Below, piece after piece: positions 11,171 to 22,165 of a stretch of 64,000 nucleotides of DNA (position 1 is its first letter; each line of letters starts with the position of its first letter). Both the position numbers and the translations under genes were made by a program. Below the pieces are notes generated by a model. That model ran no database searches, was not told the DNA's origin, and saw nothing but the letters and a program-made list of their open reading frames with translations. This DNA comes from Muscardinus avellanarius (Eukaryota; Chordata; Mammalia; Rodentia; Gliridae), in contig OY726576.1 in NCBI GenBank assembly GCA_963383645.1, positions 17,183,131-17,247,130 of the forward strand, in the 5' to 3' direction.

Positions 11171-11716
11171 TGACTAATCCAGCCCCCCGTGGATACCCAG
11201 ATCTCTGGACTTAACTCCCTTATGAAACGATGTCGTATTTGTGTATTTATAATCTGATCATCTAAGTCGGGCGTGGTGGCGCACGCTTGTAATCCCCGCG
11301 CTTGGGAGGCTGAGACAGGAGGATCGCACAGGTTCGAAGCCAACCTCAGCTACTTAGTGAAGCTCTCAGCAACTTAGTGAGACCCTGTTGCCAAATAAAA
11401 TACAAAGTAGGTCTGGGAGTATAGCGCAGAGGTAGAAAGCCCTTGGGTTCCACCCCCAGTACAACCAAAAAAAAAAAATTATATATATATAATCTGATCA
11501 TCTTTGGATTACTTATAAGACCCGATATGTTGCTAAGGCAATATTAAAATAGTGAATGTTACTTAACAATTGCTGTACTGCATTGTTTAGGAGTGATGAC
11601 AAGTAAAAAATTCTGGGCAAAATCAGTGCAAAGTAATTTGTTTTCTTCTAAGTATTTTCGGTCCCCAGTTTGTTGAATCTATGGATGTAGATTACTCGTG
11701 GATAAAGAGGGCTGAT
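11171..11716. mobile_element. Tigger/MER2-like DNA transposon fossil, split by a SINE
   Basis: One end reads agccccccgtggatacccag and the other, reversed, tcagccctctttatccacga. These are the degenerate inverted ends of Tigger/MER2-type elements. Inside are ggattacttataagacccga and actgcattgtttaggagtga, which are also typical. It is non-autonomous, with no transposase frame. Confidence 0.75.
11264..11487 (+). mobile_element. Composite B1-ID SINE, young type (form 1)
   Basis: Full element from gtcgggcgtggtggcgcacg through ggtctgggagtatagcgcag to an A-rich tail. An exact 16-bp target duplication, tataatctgatcatct, lies at 11248-11263 and 11488-11503, so the empty site inside the Tigger fossil can be reconstructed exactly. 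Confidence 0.97.
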
Positions 11717-11880
11717 TATATGTAAGTATGTGTGTGTATGCATATATACATATATGTATACACATGCACACACATATGTACATATATGCATGTGCATGCA
11801 TATACAGCTGCATGTATGCATGTGTTATACATACATGCACGTGTGTGCATATATTATATAGTATGCATGTGCTATGCATA
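11717..11880. repeat. Alternating purine-pyrimidine (TA/TG/CA) satellite-like tract
   Basis: Mixed tatgtg, catatatac and gcatgcat steps with many small palindromes. It is prone to hairpins or Z-DNA. Frames on both strands give Tyr/Ile/Cys/His-rich nonsense. Confidence 0.85.
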
Positions 11881-11884
11881 GACT

Positions 11885-12060
11885 GGGCACTTATCACCTG
11901 CCAGATACTTTGCTAAGTACTTTACCACACTGCCTCATTTGTTCTTAGCAGCACTGTTAAGAGAAAGTAGGAATATTCTTCTTCCTTCTTCCCTAAGAGG
12001 TTAAGCATTAAACCTAGGCAAATATTATAAGGCCGATCAAGGGTTCGCATCTGGAATTCC
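11885..12060 (-). repeat. MIR SINE, reversed
   Basis: gggcacttatcacctgccag, atactttgctaagtacttta, then ctaagaggttaagcatta and aagggttcgcatctgg follow the reversed MIR order (gagcacctactatgtgccag ... gaggttaagtgacttgccc ... gggattcgaaccc). Confidence 0.85.
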
Positions 12061-12754
12061 GAGTATTGTCTTGAATCTGAATCACTAAAGCAGCCCTGCT
12101 CAGACCCGAGCACCCACCCAAATCCCCGGAAGGGTTGCCAAGCTTGGGTTTCTGGTCAGCGGGTGGGGGTGGGCACTGGGAGAGGGCTCTTGGGGCCGTT
12201 GCTCCTGTGGGGTGGGGGCACACTTGAGAGCTGATTGGGAGGAGCCTCAGTCACAGGAGTCACATAAAGAGCACCAAGACCAGAGCCCTGGCTGACACCC
12301 TGGGGAGAGGGGTCCGCTTGTCCCAAGTCACGTTTGCAGTTGTGTGCTGCGGTTGTGCGCCGGGTTGTGGGCTGCGGCCACACGGACCGAATACAGGATG
12401 GCAGTCCTGTGAGGTTATCAGGAGCTGAAAAGGTCCAGTCATGAGGACACCCTAGCTGTCCTGTATCAGCACAAAGCATCACCCGCGTGTTTGTGGAGAC
12501 GCTGGTGTAAACAGCCTCCAGCCACGCAAGGTGTGGTACCTCCAGTTGTGTGCCACGCAGAGTACGCCACAATCGTAGCCAAGTCCGTTCTTACTGGCTT
12601 TTCATTGTACTCCATCTACTTATAAAACAATTCCTAGGAGCCAGTTTACCTTGCCACACTGGCAGCAGCCTCAGACACCTTGCGTTTATCTCGTATCTTG
12701 ACTGCACCATTTTCTCCTGTGCTTGATTTAAAGCCCTGTTGTTTGATTCAGCTT
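12061..12754. other. Unannotated stretch
   Basis: GC-rich single-copy-looking DNA. A 138-codon reverse frame (12156-12572) has no recognisable domain and is overlapped by another phase, so I do not call it a gene. Confidence 0.4.
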
Positions 12755-12789
12755 GCCTGCCTGCCTTCCTCCCTCCCTCCCTCCCTCTT
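12755..12789 (-). repeat. (GGAA/GGGA)n tail of the adjoining SINE
   Basis: gcctgcctgccttcctccct continuing in cctccctccc runs straight into the reversed SINE that follows. It is most simply the expanded A-rich tail of that SINE. Confidence 0.75.
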
Positions 12790-12977
12790 ACTTTTTCACT
12801 TATCTTTTGGTACTAGAGAATTGAACCCAAGGATGCTCTACCTCAGAGCTAAGCCCCGGCCCCTCCCCCTTTTTAAACAGGGTCTCACCAAGTTGCTGAG
12901 GCTGGCCTCAGACCTGCAATCCTCTTGCCTCAGCCCCTCAGGTACTGTGATTACAGGTGTGGGCCACCACACCTGGC
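12790..12977 (-). mobile_element. Composite B1-ID SINE, old type
   Basis: ggtactagagaattgaaccc, ctctacctcagagctaagcc, then aacagggtctcaccaagttg and gccaccacacctggc. It lacks the gcaaagggcctcac insertion of the middle-age copies and is more diverged. Confidence 0.85.
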
Positions 12978-14127
12978 CCGGTTTATCTACGCACACGCAA
13001 GGCCATCCCTGTACATCTGCTTCTCTTTAACACCGGATACCATACTCATGCGCATTGTCTGCGATGTCAGTGTTTCCGGGATGAGGCAGTGCACGGGGAC
13101 GGCTCCCCTCTTTGCTACCGCGTCTCTCCATCAATTGCCATCTCAGTCTTGGTGAAATAATGTTGCAGGTATGCGATATGTATAGAGAAAGACTCCATGT
13201 ATCCCTCCACTGAAACCTCCATCGTTCCTCGCTGTGACTTTTTAGGAGCAAGTCTCAAGGTTTGGTGATCTTCTTGTCTTTCCCGTGACTTATTCTAAGA
13301 CACTGTCCCTGGGTGAGTGCAGAGAATGAATGAGAGGTGGGCATGGGGGAAGGACAGAAGCAGAGGTGTGTGTGGACCACAGACAGTCCTGCCGGGCATC
13401 TTGGGGGGCTCAGCCAGGAAGCCAGGGGAGGAGCCCTTCCTAGCAACACCGACCAACCTGCTGAGGAGCTGGGATGCGCAGAAAAGAGCCCCCTCCCATG
13501 CCACATTCAGACTGAGAGACTCGGGGGAGGGGGACTCATCTTGTAGAGATGGCTAGAAAATAGGGTTAGAGCTGAGAAAGGGTGGGGGGAGGGCATACGG
13601 GGTTTTTCTGGCTGAGTGGCGGTCCTTTGGCCATCCCCTGCACACTGGCTCTCCTGAGCTTGCAGGGAGGCAGCCTGGGGAGGAGAGGGCAGCTATCTCT
13701 GACACCATCTCTCCTCAAGTTGAAAAATACTCAGGCTGTCACACAGAGCACCCTGGCCCCGAGCGCCCACTCCTGACTTGCTAAACACTGCAGATGAAAT
13801 CTTACCGCACTGTCGCCGAGGCCTCTAGGAAGTTAATGGCTTTTATTGACCTGTAAAAAGGTCAATAGAACCTGTAAAAAGTTGCCCAGGAAGGTTCTGC
13901 ATCACAGGGCTGTCAGGGCTGGCCTGGCGGACCCTCCTGGCAGAGGGAGACAGGCAATGCGGAGTCCTCCCAGAGCTGGAGCGGCGAGCATTTGGCTCCT
14001 CCCTTCCTGCCCCACAGATCTGGCCCTGGGAGTGACTCCCAACCTCCTTTCTCTCCTCTGGGCTCCTGAAACCCCAGCTCAAATGCATACATGCAAGTAA
14101 ATAGATACACGTGCACACACACATACG

Positions 14128-14132
<5 letters not shown>
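12978..14132. other. Unannotated stretch
   Basis: No repeat family is recognised apart from the small hairpin at 13844. Several 60-111 codon frames overlap on both strands, and those after 13843 (minus) run into the CA repeat, giving Cys-Val peptides. Confidence 0.4.
13844..13867. other. Perfect 9-bp inverted repeat (hairpin)
   Basis: tattgacct, a 6-base spacer gtaaaa, then aggtcaata. The word acctgtaaaaag is repeated just downstream. It could be chance; no T run follows and no function is assigned. Confidence 0.8.

Positions 14133-14178
<46 letters not shown>
14133..14178 (+). repeat. (CA)n microsatellite
   Basis: About 23 uninterrupted CA dinucleotides, preceded by degenerate cacacatac. 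Likely to vary in length between individuals. Confidence 0.98.
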
Positions 14179-14180
<2 letters not shown>

Positions 14181-14438
14181 ACCCATTTCAAGCATGTGCT
14201 AAAAGAAACTGGTCCCAAAAGAGATTTCCTAATGCCAATTAGGAAAGGAATGACCACGAGAAACTCCATCTCATTAAGAACACGAAACACAGAGCTCTCT
14301 ATGGGCTCTGCGTAGTTTTTCTTCCTGGGCCTGGTTTTGGGGGGCTGTTTGTTAGCATTTCATATTGTTCAAACTAACAAACCAAAATGTACACATTCTC
14401 TGTGCCTGGTACATTTGTCTCAAGAATTCAAAGCGCAT

Positions 14439-14654
14439 TTTTTATTATTTAATTAATTAATTTATTTATTTTGGTGACACTGGGGTTCCTGGAAGCCCTT
14501 CTACCTCCAGGCTACACTCCAAGACCTATTTTAGACTTTTTTTTATTTGGAAACAGGGTCTCGTAAGCCAGCGCGGCTGGCTTCGAACCTGTACGATCCT
14601 CCTGTCTCCGCCTCCCAAGCACAGGGGTTAAAAGCGTGCACCACCACACCCGGC
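14439..14654 (-). mobile_element. Composite B1-ID SINE, young type (form 2, hairpin form)
   Basis: TTTA-rich tail, then ctggggttcctggaagccct, ctccaggctacactccaaga, and at 14565-14583 the inverted repeat aagccagc/gcg/gctggctt. It ends gcaccaccacacccggc. Form 2 differs from form 1 at the ID end and at the hairpin. Confidence 0.93.
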
Positions 14655-14714
14655 CATTTTGTTTTTTTAAAGCAAGGCTTCAAATGGATTGAAGCTATGA
14701 GAAATGGGAGAGTT

Positions 14715-14815
14715 TGCCCATTATGCAGATTAAGAAACTAAGGCCCACACAAGATAATGCCCATTTGCCAGGAGGCCATAGATTATACTCAGACACTTGA
14801 GGTCCTCCACTTCCC
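14715..14815 (-). repeat. MIR SINE fragment, reversed
   Basis: tgcccattatgcagattaag, aaactaaggcccacacaaga, then gccaggaggccatagat and gaggtcctcc follow the reversed MIR core. Confidence 0.7.
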
Positions 14816-14865
14816 CTGCAATGGCCAGTGTCTGTCCCTGTCTTTTGGTGAGATACTGGCTCTCT

Positions 14866-15070
14866 AGCAGCATGGTTCAGTAGAACTTTCCACCGTGATA
14901 GAAATATTCTGCACCTGTGCTGCCCAGGATGGTTGCCCCTGCCACCTGTGTCTGCCCAGCACTGGAAACATGGCTAATCCAACCGAGAACCTCACTTTAA
15001 AATTTTATTTAAATTTAGCTCATTTAAATTGAGATAGCCACTGTGGTGAGTGGCGACCCTATCAGGCCAA
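14866..15070. mobile_element. Ancient hAT-type DNA transposon fossil
   Basis: catggttcagtagaactttc, gatagaaatattctgcacct, then tttaaaattttatttaaatt and gatagccactgtggtgagtg match a widespread non-autonomous mammalian repeat (gtagccactagccacatgtg ... aatagccacatgtggctagt). I am confident it is an old interspersed repeat, less sure of the exact family. Confidence 0.7.
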
Positions 15071-15717
15071 AAACGAAGAGTGTAAAGCAAAGAGCAGGTG
15101 CACATTTCATGGAGTGGACACCAGGTCTCCTGCCGCCCCCCCCCCGATTCCAATCTCATAGGAAACTGGGAGGATGGAGCTCCGTGAACACCTGAGGGGC
15201 ACGGTGCACGGATATAAAGTGCCCCAAACATCCAGTCCTCTGAGAGAACCTCCCCATTTTGGAACAAATTTTCCCCTAGGGGGCTTGGGAATACACTTTC
15301 TCCATTAAAACACAGGCACACAGAGTCTTCTGTCAAGATTTTTACCCACGTGTCATGTGAGAACATACGTTTGTTTGCTATAATCTAGCCAACGGGCACC
15401 AAAATTTAGTTCAGACCCTTCTTTTCCTGTGAAAACCGGAGTGGAGGACGCACCTGTCATATTACTGATTCTGTCGATGTGGTAAAGGTGTGCTGTCTGG
15501 GGCCCTCCAGGAAATCAGGAAATCTTGTCTCTGTAGAACAACTCCTCCCAGCAGAAACGAAATTGATGTGGTTCAGCCCATTGCCTGCTTTGTCGCAGAC
15601 CTCAAGAGAACGTGCTCACAAAGTCACTGGCCATTGTATTGGAGGCTCCGTCTCTAGGATGTAATGGACTCTACCATGGAAAGCATGTTACAATCAACGA
15701 TGAGCTTTAAAAATAAC
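15071..15717. other. Unannotated stretch
   Basis: No repeat or gene is recognised. A 124-codon reverse frame (14992-15366) starts within it and ends in the transposon fossil, so it is not a credible gene. Confidence 0.4.
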
Positions 15718-15720
15718 ACA

Positions 15721-15830
15721 GGGAAGCCCGGGCTGCATCCCAGGACAATTAAATCAGAATCCCCGGGCACAGCCTAAGAACTGGCATCTTTTAAAGCTAC
15801 CCAGGAGCTTCTAATGTGTCCCCGAGGTGA
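15721..15830. mobile_element. Ancient hAT-type (MER20/MER58-like) fossil
   Basis: gggctgcatcccaggacaat, taaatcagaatccccgggca, actggcatcttttaaagcta, cccaggagcttctaatgtgt form the known order of the dispersed repeat with (gaccaattaaatcagaatct ... aaagctccccaggtgattct). The subfamily is uncertain. Confidence 0.7.
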
Positions 15831-15835
15831 GCTGC

Positions 15836-16739
15836 CGTTTCTTAAGCGCGTCTATAGTGAGATTCAAAGTGATGCCAATACGGACACACACACACAGGGC
15901 ACCTGGTGTGTTTCTCTTCTTGTCCCGCCCCGATTTCCCCCGTGGGATGGTTAGTGGTACCGTCACACCTGGACCTACCGTTCTTTGAACTGTTCCCCTC
16001 CTCTGTCCTCCGTTGCCCTCCCCATCTCCTCCCCCGACACCGTCCACTCTTCTCCTGGGCTCTCTCCTCATTTGTCAGCTAGACTCCAAGTCAGAGGTCA
16101 TAGCCTCCTCTCATGTGTGGGAGCTGGAGAGGAAGTGGATAACAGGAAGACTTCAGATGAATGAGGGAGGCGCCACCCTTGGGTGTCCTTCCCTATGTAC
16201 TCCCTGGCTGTTGTATGAGCTACCCAAGGTCCATTTAGAAGGAGACTAAGTATAATCCTTAATTATAATTTATCATGTTCATTGGAGAAAGTACAAACGT
16301 ATTTACATTCTATATACATAGAAGCCTGGCTTCTCTTTACTAAAGGAGTCCAAATATTAAATTTTTTTCAGTAGAATGTCAAACGATGTCACTGTTTCAG
16401 GTCGATCCCCACTCCACCTTCTTCCTGAGATAGACCCTTTGACTAAAAGGTCTAGCTGCCACGGGAAAGGGTGCTATAGACCTCGGTGGTGCTTAAATAA
16501 GATACACCAAAGAAAAAAGGACAGTGAGCAGTTAAGGTGCCTGAAACAACACGGAAACAGAGTCGGGAGTCTGAGCCACCTCCTCCTTCCAGCCGGCGTG
16601 GGCCGTGCAGTGGAGAGGCCCGTGGGTGTCTGGCGTTAGGAGTGAAGAGCCTGGCGTAATCCCTGTTCTCTGGGAAGACTGTGCGCCTCTGGAATCTTTC
16701 CCTGGTCATACTTCCCTCAAAAGGTAATAAAATATGTGC
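15836..16739. other. Unannotated stretch
   Basis: GC-rich to about 16080, AT-rich at 16250-16370. No repeat family or gene is recognised. Confidence 0.4.
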
Positions 16740-16960
16740 ATTTGCTGATTAGGAACAAATGTCAGAGTGCCCACTCTGATGGAAGCGGGCGATTTCTGAG
16801 GCTCTGATAAATCACCGCACGCGCTCATGAATCTTTAATGCGTGGCCTATATTTAGGGGCTTTCAGTTTCTAAGGGCGATAAAAGGCTCTGCAGAGATGC
16901 AGTCCTCCCAGCCCTGCCTTTACCAGGCCCAGTGCGTATTTAAAGCACATCTCATCTTTT
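16740..16960. promoter_or_regulatory. Candidate conserved non-coding element
   Basis: Repeat-free block holding ctatatttag (16847-16856), an exact match to the MEF2 consensus, with GATA-type words nearby (tctgataaatc at about 16803, gcgataaaagg at about 16876). It has no open frame of note. The regulatory role is inferred only from motif content and composition. Confidence 0.35.
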
Positions 16961-17039
16961 GAGCATAAGGACATTCTGCTGACAGTGGAAAGCTTGCCTG
17001 GGCCTAGAATCAGATGATAGGACCTCCCACTCAAAAGGC

Positions 17040-17440
17040 AATCGTTTATTAATTTATTCAGTGATGTGAGATGGATTGCCCACTACACGTCGGGCCTCTG
17101 ACCTCTGAGCCTGCATTCTGGTTGGTGGAAAGAGCATCCATAGATATGAACACAAATAATTGAGGCAAATAATGGGGTAATAGTGGGCAGGAAATAAGCA
17201 GGATGGGTTGACATGTTATTAAGCACAGGAGTGATGGGAGCTGATTGTGCTTTCAAAGATGGCACTGGCTGCTGGATAGGATTGTGCAGAGACAAAGACT
17301 AAAGGCAGTGGCTGCTGGATAGGATTGTGCAGAGACAAAGACTAAAGGCAGGACAGCAATTACAAGGCCATTTCAGTGGTCCCGGGAAGAGGTGGTGGTG
17401 ATGATGGAGACAGAAATAAGGGCAGATTTGTAACATATCT
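17040..17440 (+). repeat. Ancient interspersed repeat, family not named
   Basis: gtttattaatttattcagtg, cacaaataattgaggcaaat, ttaagcacaggagtgatggg, gatggcactggctgctggat and gccatttcagtggtcccggg follow, in order, a dispersed mammalian repeat I recognise (tttaagcaggggagtgacat ... agatcactctggctgctgtg). I cannot place its library name with confidence. Its continuation appears at 17660-17760. Confidence 0.55.
17266..17351 (+). repeat. Perfect 43-bp tandem duplication
   Basis: The segment 17266-17308 (starting tggctgctggataggattgt, ending aaaggcag) is repeated without change at 17309-17351. Identity is complete, so the duplication is recent relative to its old repeat background. Confidence 0.97.
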
Positions 17441-17606
17441 TTGAGAGAAAGGGAGAGAGAGAGAGAGGGGGGGGGGAGGCAGACAGACAGGCAGGCAGGC
17501 AGGAAGAAACAGAGAGAAAGAGGGAGAGAGGAGGAGGAGGAACAGGAGGAGAGAGGGAGGGAGGGAGGGAGAGAGGGAGAGAGAGAGAGAGAGAGAGAGC
17601 GCGCAC
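17441..17606 (+). repeat. Polypurine (GA/GGA) tract
   Basis: About 165 bp, almost all purine: (GA)n, a run of ten G, (GGCA)n and (GGGA)n. Reverse frames give Ser-Leu-Pro-rich peptides up to 140 codons that are artefacts. Confidence 0.95.
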
Positions 17607-17659
17607 ATATGCTGGTGATTTGGGCAGAATAGCAGAAAGAAAAGAAGCAAGAACAACTC

Positions 17660-17880
17660 CCAAATGTGTGGCTTAAGGACTTGATGTATTGTTGTACATT
17701 AGCTGAGACTGAAAAGACCAAGATATCTATAGGTAGAAGGAATAGATGTAGAGAGAAATATCAAGTGCACCATCATCTAAGTAATCAAAGTACAGATATC
17801 ATCAAAGTATAGATATGGCCAGTGTTCTGGCTAGAGATACATCTTGGAGAGACTTTATTTTGGAGACAGAAGCTTCTAAA
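17660..17880 (+). repeat. Likely continuation of the 17040-17440 ancient repeat
   Basis: caactcccaaatgtgtggct, gtagaaggaatagatgtaga and ttggagacagaagcttctaa fit the downstream part of the same family (gactccaaggtttttggcct). The purine tract lies between the two parts. Confidence 0.4.
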
Positions 17881-19354
17881 TGGGATTGTAAACTCTGGGC
17901 TTTCCTATAAAGATAGGTCTCTTACCAAAAGAGTCTTCTGAATTTTTCCCACTTAGAATCCAGGAGCAGAGGTACTATCAAAAGCAACCAAGATGGACTG
18001 GCCACTGGGGCATGTCCTAGAAACAATGACTAGAGGGATTTTCTGTAAGAGGTGGTGGTCACCAGGAACACGAGTTCTGAGATGCATTCTTGGAGGAACG
18101 GCACGTGGAGCCTACACTGGTCTTGGCAAGAATGGTTTCAGAGGGAGTTTTGGAGTGGGAAATAGAGCAAACGAGTCAAAGTAATGAGCAAGACCTCCGT
18201 TCTTATAAGTCTGCCTTTGAAAATTGAGCACAGAAATGGGACAGCAGCTGGACATCTGACATCAACAAGGAGTCATTTGTTTGTGAGATAAGAGATGGTT
18301 TTGGATGGAGATTCTGTAGCACTCATTTTCTGATGGAAATGCTGGAATAGAAAGGGGATACTGATGTGTCAGGCAGAGAAAAAGAATCAGAGAAATAAAG
18401 TCGTCAGAAATCCGAGAGAGGATAGACCTAGAATTCAAGTTTCTTCTGAGACAGCAGGGTTGTTTTAACAGCAGCTGATGAATATTGACAAACCAAATGT
18501 CTGTTGTCACCAGCCCATCTAAGCATGTCACCTTGCTAACCTCAACTTTTCAAGTCTAAAAGTATTCCCATGCAAAATAATACCTCTGAGTTAAAAGGGT
18601 GTATTCCCAGCAGACCTACTCCATGCAACCTGAGAGGTACACTCAGGCCGGCCAGGCACTCTTGTTTGAGGACCATCCAGCAAGCTCAGGTTTCTTCCAT
18701 GGTCTTGGGGCTGCACCTACATATGGTTAGGGCTCCTCCTGGACCTTTGTTACTGGCCAGCTAGTCTAGTTGTACCTGTCTTGTCTGCCAATTTGGGATT
18801 GGAACTAGGAGCCAAAATCCTACCCATAATGGGTCATGCAAACGTCTTATTTCTATCTGCTTTAGAATTTCATGGCAGCCACAATGCTCAGATTAGGGAA
18901 GAGGAGGCATCTTGGCTCCCTGGGCAGGGTCGCTATCCCAGTGACCCCAGGTGTGGGAATTTAAGGCTGGCCTTCCTTCTCTGAGAAGGAAGAGACTCGA
19001 AACTGGAAGGGCTGCCACGACCCAAGTGTCAGGAGTGAGCTCTTCTTTCCTGAGTAGTGTTTGCTCAGACCATAGAGTGGATTGCAGCATACTGTGGGAG
19101 GTAACTGCTCAGAGACTGACTGAGCACCGAACCACTCCTCCTCCTTTCTGCTTATGTACTGATATACCTGCACATGTGTCGCTAACGGTGATTGATCCAC
19201 TGCCTCTGTGCCCAACACAGGGCTTGGTACCAAGTGGATCAAGCTTGCTTTCTTCCTAGCTCACCTGCTTATTTATTCTTCATGCCGGTGTTACTGGTGC
19301 GAAACCCACATTGTCCCAGACAGTTGTGGAGGATCAGTGCAGTAAAGGTGAAAA

Positions 19355-19355
<1 letters not shown>
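17881..19355. other. Unannotated stretch
   Basis: No recognisable repeat or gene. Frames of 60-102 codons overlap on both strands. Confidence 0.4.

Positions 19356-19406
<51 letters not shown>
19356..19406 (+). repeat. (CA)n microsatellite
   Basis: About 25 uninterrupted CA units. Likely polymorphic. Confidence 0.98.
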
Positions 19407-19755
19407 AGCTGTAATACCAACGTAGTAACATAAGGAAGAGATCAGCAAAACGCCCTGGGAGCTTCAACAGGAAGCATGTCTCCTGGAAAGGGAGTCAGAA
19501 GTGCTCCCGAGGGAGACAGCACAAGGACTCCTACGTTTGGAACTGGCAGAGTCAGCAAAGGGACAAGGTCCCGGCGTGGTGGCTGTCAGGAGTTCTCTGT
19601 AACCTGGGAATTCTCTGGCCAGTTGTGCCTCTGACTCTGGGTCAGGCTGTCTCTCGAAGGAGAAGCAGGGCTGTAGAGGAATGGACGCGCCAAAGCCACC
19701 CGTGACAACCTGGCTGAAAAGCATCAGCCCTAGACCAAGGGTGACCCCAGGTTCA

Positions 19756-19805
19756 CTTCACTTTAGATGACTGTCGGGTACTTCACTTTAGATGACTGTC
19801 GGGTA
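19756..19805 (+). repeat. Perfect 25-bp tandem duplication
   Basis: The unit starting cttcactttagatgactgtc and ending gggta occurs twice in a row (19756-19780 and 19781-19805) without a mismatch. Confidence 0.97.
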
Positions 19806-21589
19806 CCCCACAGATGTGATCCTGACACTGTCACAGAAATCGCCTCAGATCTCAACTTTAACTAAGATCAGTGTTCTTCTCTGGGTTGATTGATGATGTC
19901 TTTCCTTTTCTGTCTGGAGGCGAGGAAGCCAGGGCCATCTCTGTGGCCCTTTCCGGGTGTTGATGGCGCGCGTTTAACCAGGGAGTGGGGGCAGTGCTGT
20001 CCTAGCAAAGTGACTTAAGTTGGGGAAAGTCTCTGTTTCTGTGGTGTAGATAACCCCCTAGTGGTCAATAGCAGCGTAAAAGTTAACAAGTGGTTCCTAA
20101 AATCCCTTCGCCTGGCTCTAGGGAACAGTTCCACATAACCCCAGCCCAGCTCTGGGTCAGGGACAGGATAGGCACGAAAAATAAAAGTGTGCAGAAAAGG
20201 TCTCAGAGTTTCTTTCCTTGACATTTGGTGTCTCTCAAAGCACTCTCTATGAGCAGTTACTATTTTTTAAATTAAAACAAAATTTTTCGACTTATCTTCA
20301 ATTTATCTTCCTATACCCAAATTTCAACCTGATCTTTTAAAAATAGAACAGCTATTGAAAATTCAAATACATAAATAATGGTTCGCAAATCTCATACAAC
20401 AGTGATTATATTGCTTTATGAAGGAATTTACGGGATGCTCCCTTAAATCCCCACGTCCTCAGGGGGTTTAAAATTATTCAATTTTGTAAATATTTAATTT
20501 ACTGGGTTTTTAAAAAATCTTTTTGTATAGAGCAAGAGTTCTTATTTTGAGATCTGTGGGTTCCTGAAAGGATCAGGAACTTAGTAACTGCTCTGAGTAG
20601 GTGCACATGGGCTTTTTCTGTAGAAATACTGGATAGCTTTGAACATTCTTAAATATATCCATTACTCAGAAATTAGTGGGCTGTGTCACTTGCTTGAGTT
20701 TCTAGGTTATGCATAGAATAGATGTGTGGTTAGTCAGCTCTGTAGGAACAATAAAGGGCTTTAAAGCTGAAGGCATATATAACACGGGTGCAGATCTAGT
20801 CTTTGTAATGGCCGACTCTACGCTCCAGAGGAGCTACCAAGCATCTGCCACAGATTTTTGGTGGCAAGGATAATAATGATTCCGCCTTAGCTGCACAAGT
20901 GGAGGGAAAGCAAACCAAGCCAGTAGCCTAAACACACGTCTCCTTCCCCAGCCCCAAATCTGTTCATGAGCCTAGGCATGTCCCGTGCACACCTCCCCAG
21001 GGCTGTGGGAGACCTTCCTCCACAAAGATACTAATTGCCATGTTGAGAAGCTGTCAAAGAGTTCATCTTGTCTCCTGCTTGCTTGACTGGGCCATACACC
21101 CTACACTGGCTAGCCAGCTCAAGGGTTTTCTGCTTGGAGGGAATGGTGGCTGGATGTCCTCCCTCTGGTTGCCTGAAATACTGGACCATGGATAATAAGA
21201 GGGCTTGCTACCCCTTTCAAGTCAGCACGTTCTGGCTCACAAGCATGCAGGCTTCCCCAGGGGACTTCTACTATCAGCTTCTCTTTCACGCGTCTATACA
21301 GTGCTGGTATCGGTGCTGGTGGGAGCTGCTCTTAAGGATCCCAGAAGGGAGGCTGAGGAGGCAGCAAGGGGTCTCACCCCACAAGAAGAACATTCACTGG
21401 CCACTAAGCATTGTAGTCACCTAGAAGGGGTTTGAGACACTAGTCAAGGCTTGAGAGGGAGCCCCTCTTGCCTGTGATCTCAGAATTAGTCCTTCTGTCC
21501 ACTCACAGTCTCTCTGACCTCCAGAAACTTAGCTATGCCACTTTCAAGACCAAAGTCCTTGCTCTGTAGACTTGTTGGGTTGGAGTCCT
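19806..21589. other. Unannotated stretch
   Basis: AT-rich from 20240 to 20720. No repeat family is recognised. Frames of 118 and 76 codons near 21068-21435 overlap in different phases. Confidence 0.4.
20052..20068 (-). promoter_or_regulatory. Possible CTCF-type motif
   Basis: Read on the minus strand, ttgaccactagggggtt resembles the CTCF core (CCACyAGGGGGcg). A single motif match in 64 kb can be chance. Confidence 0.3.
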
Positions 21590-22165
21590 CGTTATACAAA
21601 GCCCCTACTTAATTTGCAGGGAATATTCCAAAAACCTCCAGGGGACGTCTGGAACCATGGGTACCACCGGATTTTAGTCAGTTACACTGCAGTGTGGCAG
21701 CAATCCATCTGAAGGAGGATAACAGAGATGGCTACTCAGGTACTAATAGGCAGGTAGCCTATATAGGGGGATACACTGGACAAGGGGATAGTCCATGATT
21801 CAGGGAGATTTAACCACACTTCTCCAAGTAGTATCCAGTTTAAAACTGATGGATTGGCCAGGCGTGGTGGTGCACGCTTGTAATCCCCGCGCTTGGGAGG
21901 CTGAGACAGGAGGATTGCACGGGTTCGAAGCCAGCCTCAGCTACTTAGTGGGGCTTTCAGCAACGTAGCGAGACCCTGTTTCGAAATAAAATATAAAAAA
22001 GGTCTGGGAGTATAGCCCGGAGGTAGAAAGCCTCTGGGTTCCACCCCTAGTACCACAAAAAAAGAAAACTGATGAATTGTTCATTTATGGAATTTTTCAT
22101 ATATTATTTTTAGATAGCAACTAACTTTAGGTACTTGAAACTTAAGGGGACACCACTGTCTACTT
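21590..22165 (+). mobile_element. Tigger-like DNA transposon fossil split by a SINE
   Basis: tgcagggaatattccaaaaa, cctccaggggacgtctggaa and ccatgggtaccaccggattt start the element. After the SINE, acttgaaacttaaggggaca resembles the opposite end (gaaactgcggataaggggg). No transposase frame survives. Confidence 0.6.
21857..22064 (+). mobile_element. Composite B1-ID SINE, young type (form 1)
   Basis: Full copy from gccaggcgtggtggtgcacg to ggtctgggagtatagcccgg and a short A tail. It closely resembles the copy at 11264. Target duplication aaaactgatggattg (21842-21856) and aaaactgatgaattg (22065-22079), 14 of 15 identical. Confidence 0.96.

Noticed and set aside
13844..13867. Hairpin considered as a terminator or microRNA precursor
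   Set aside because: The stem is only 9 bp. Rho-independent terminators do not apply to this genome, and it is too short for a microRNA precursor.
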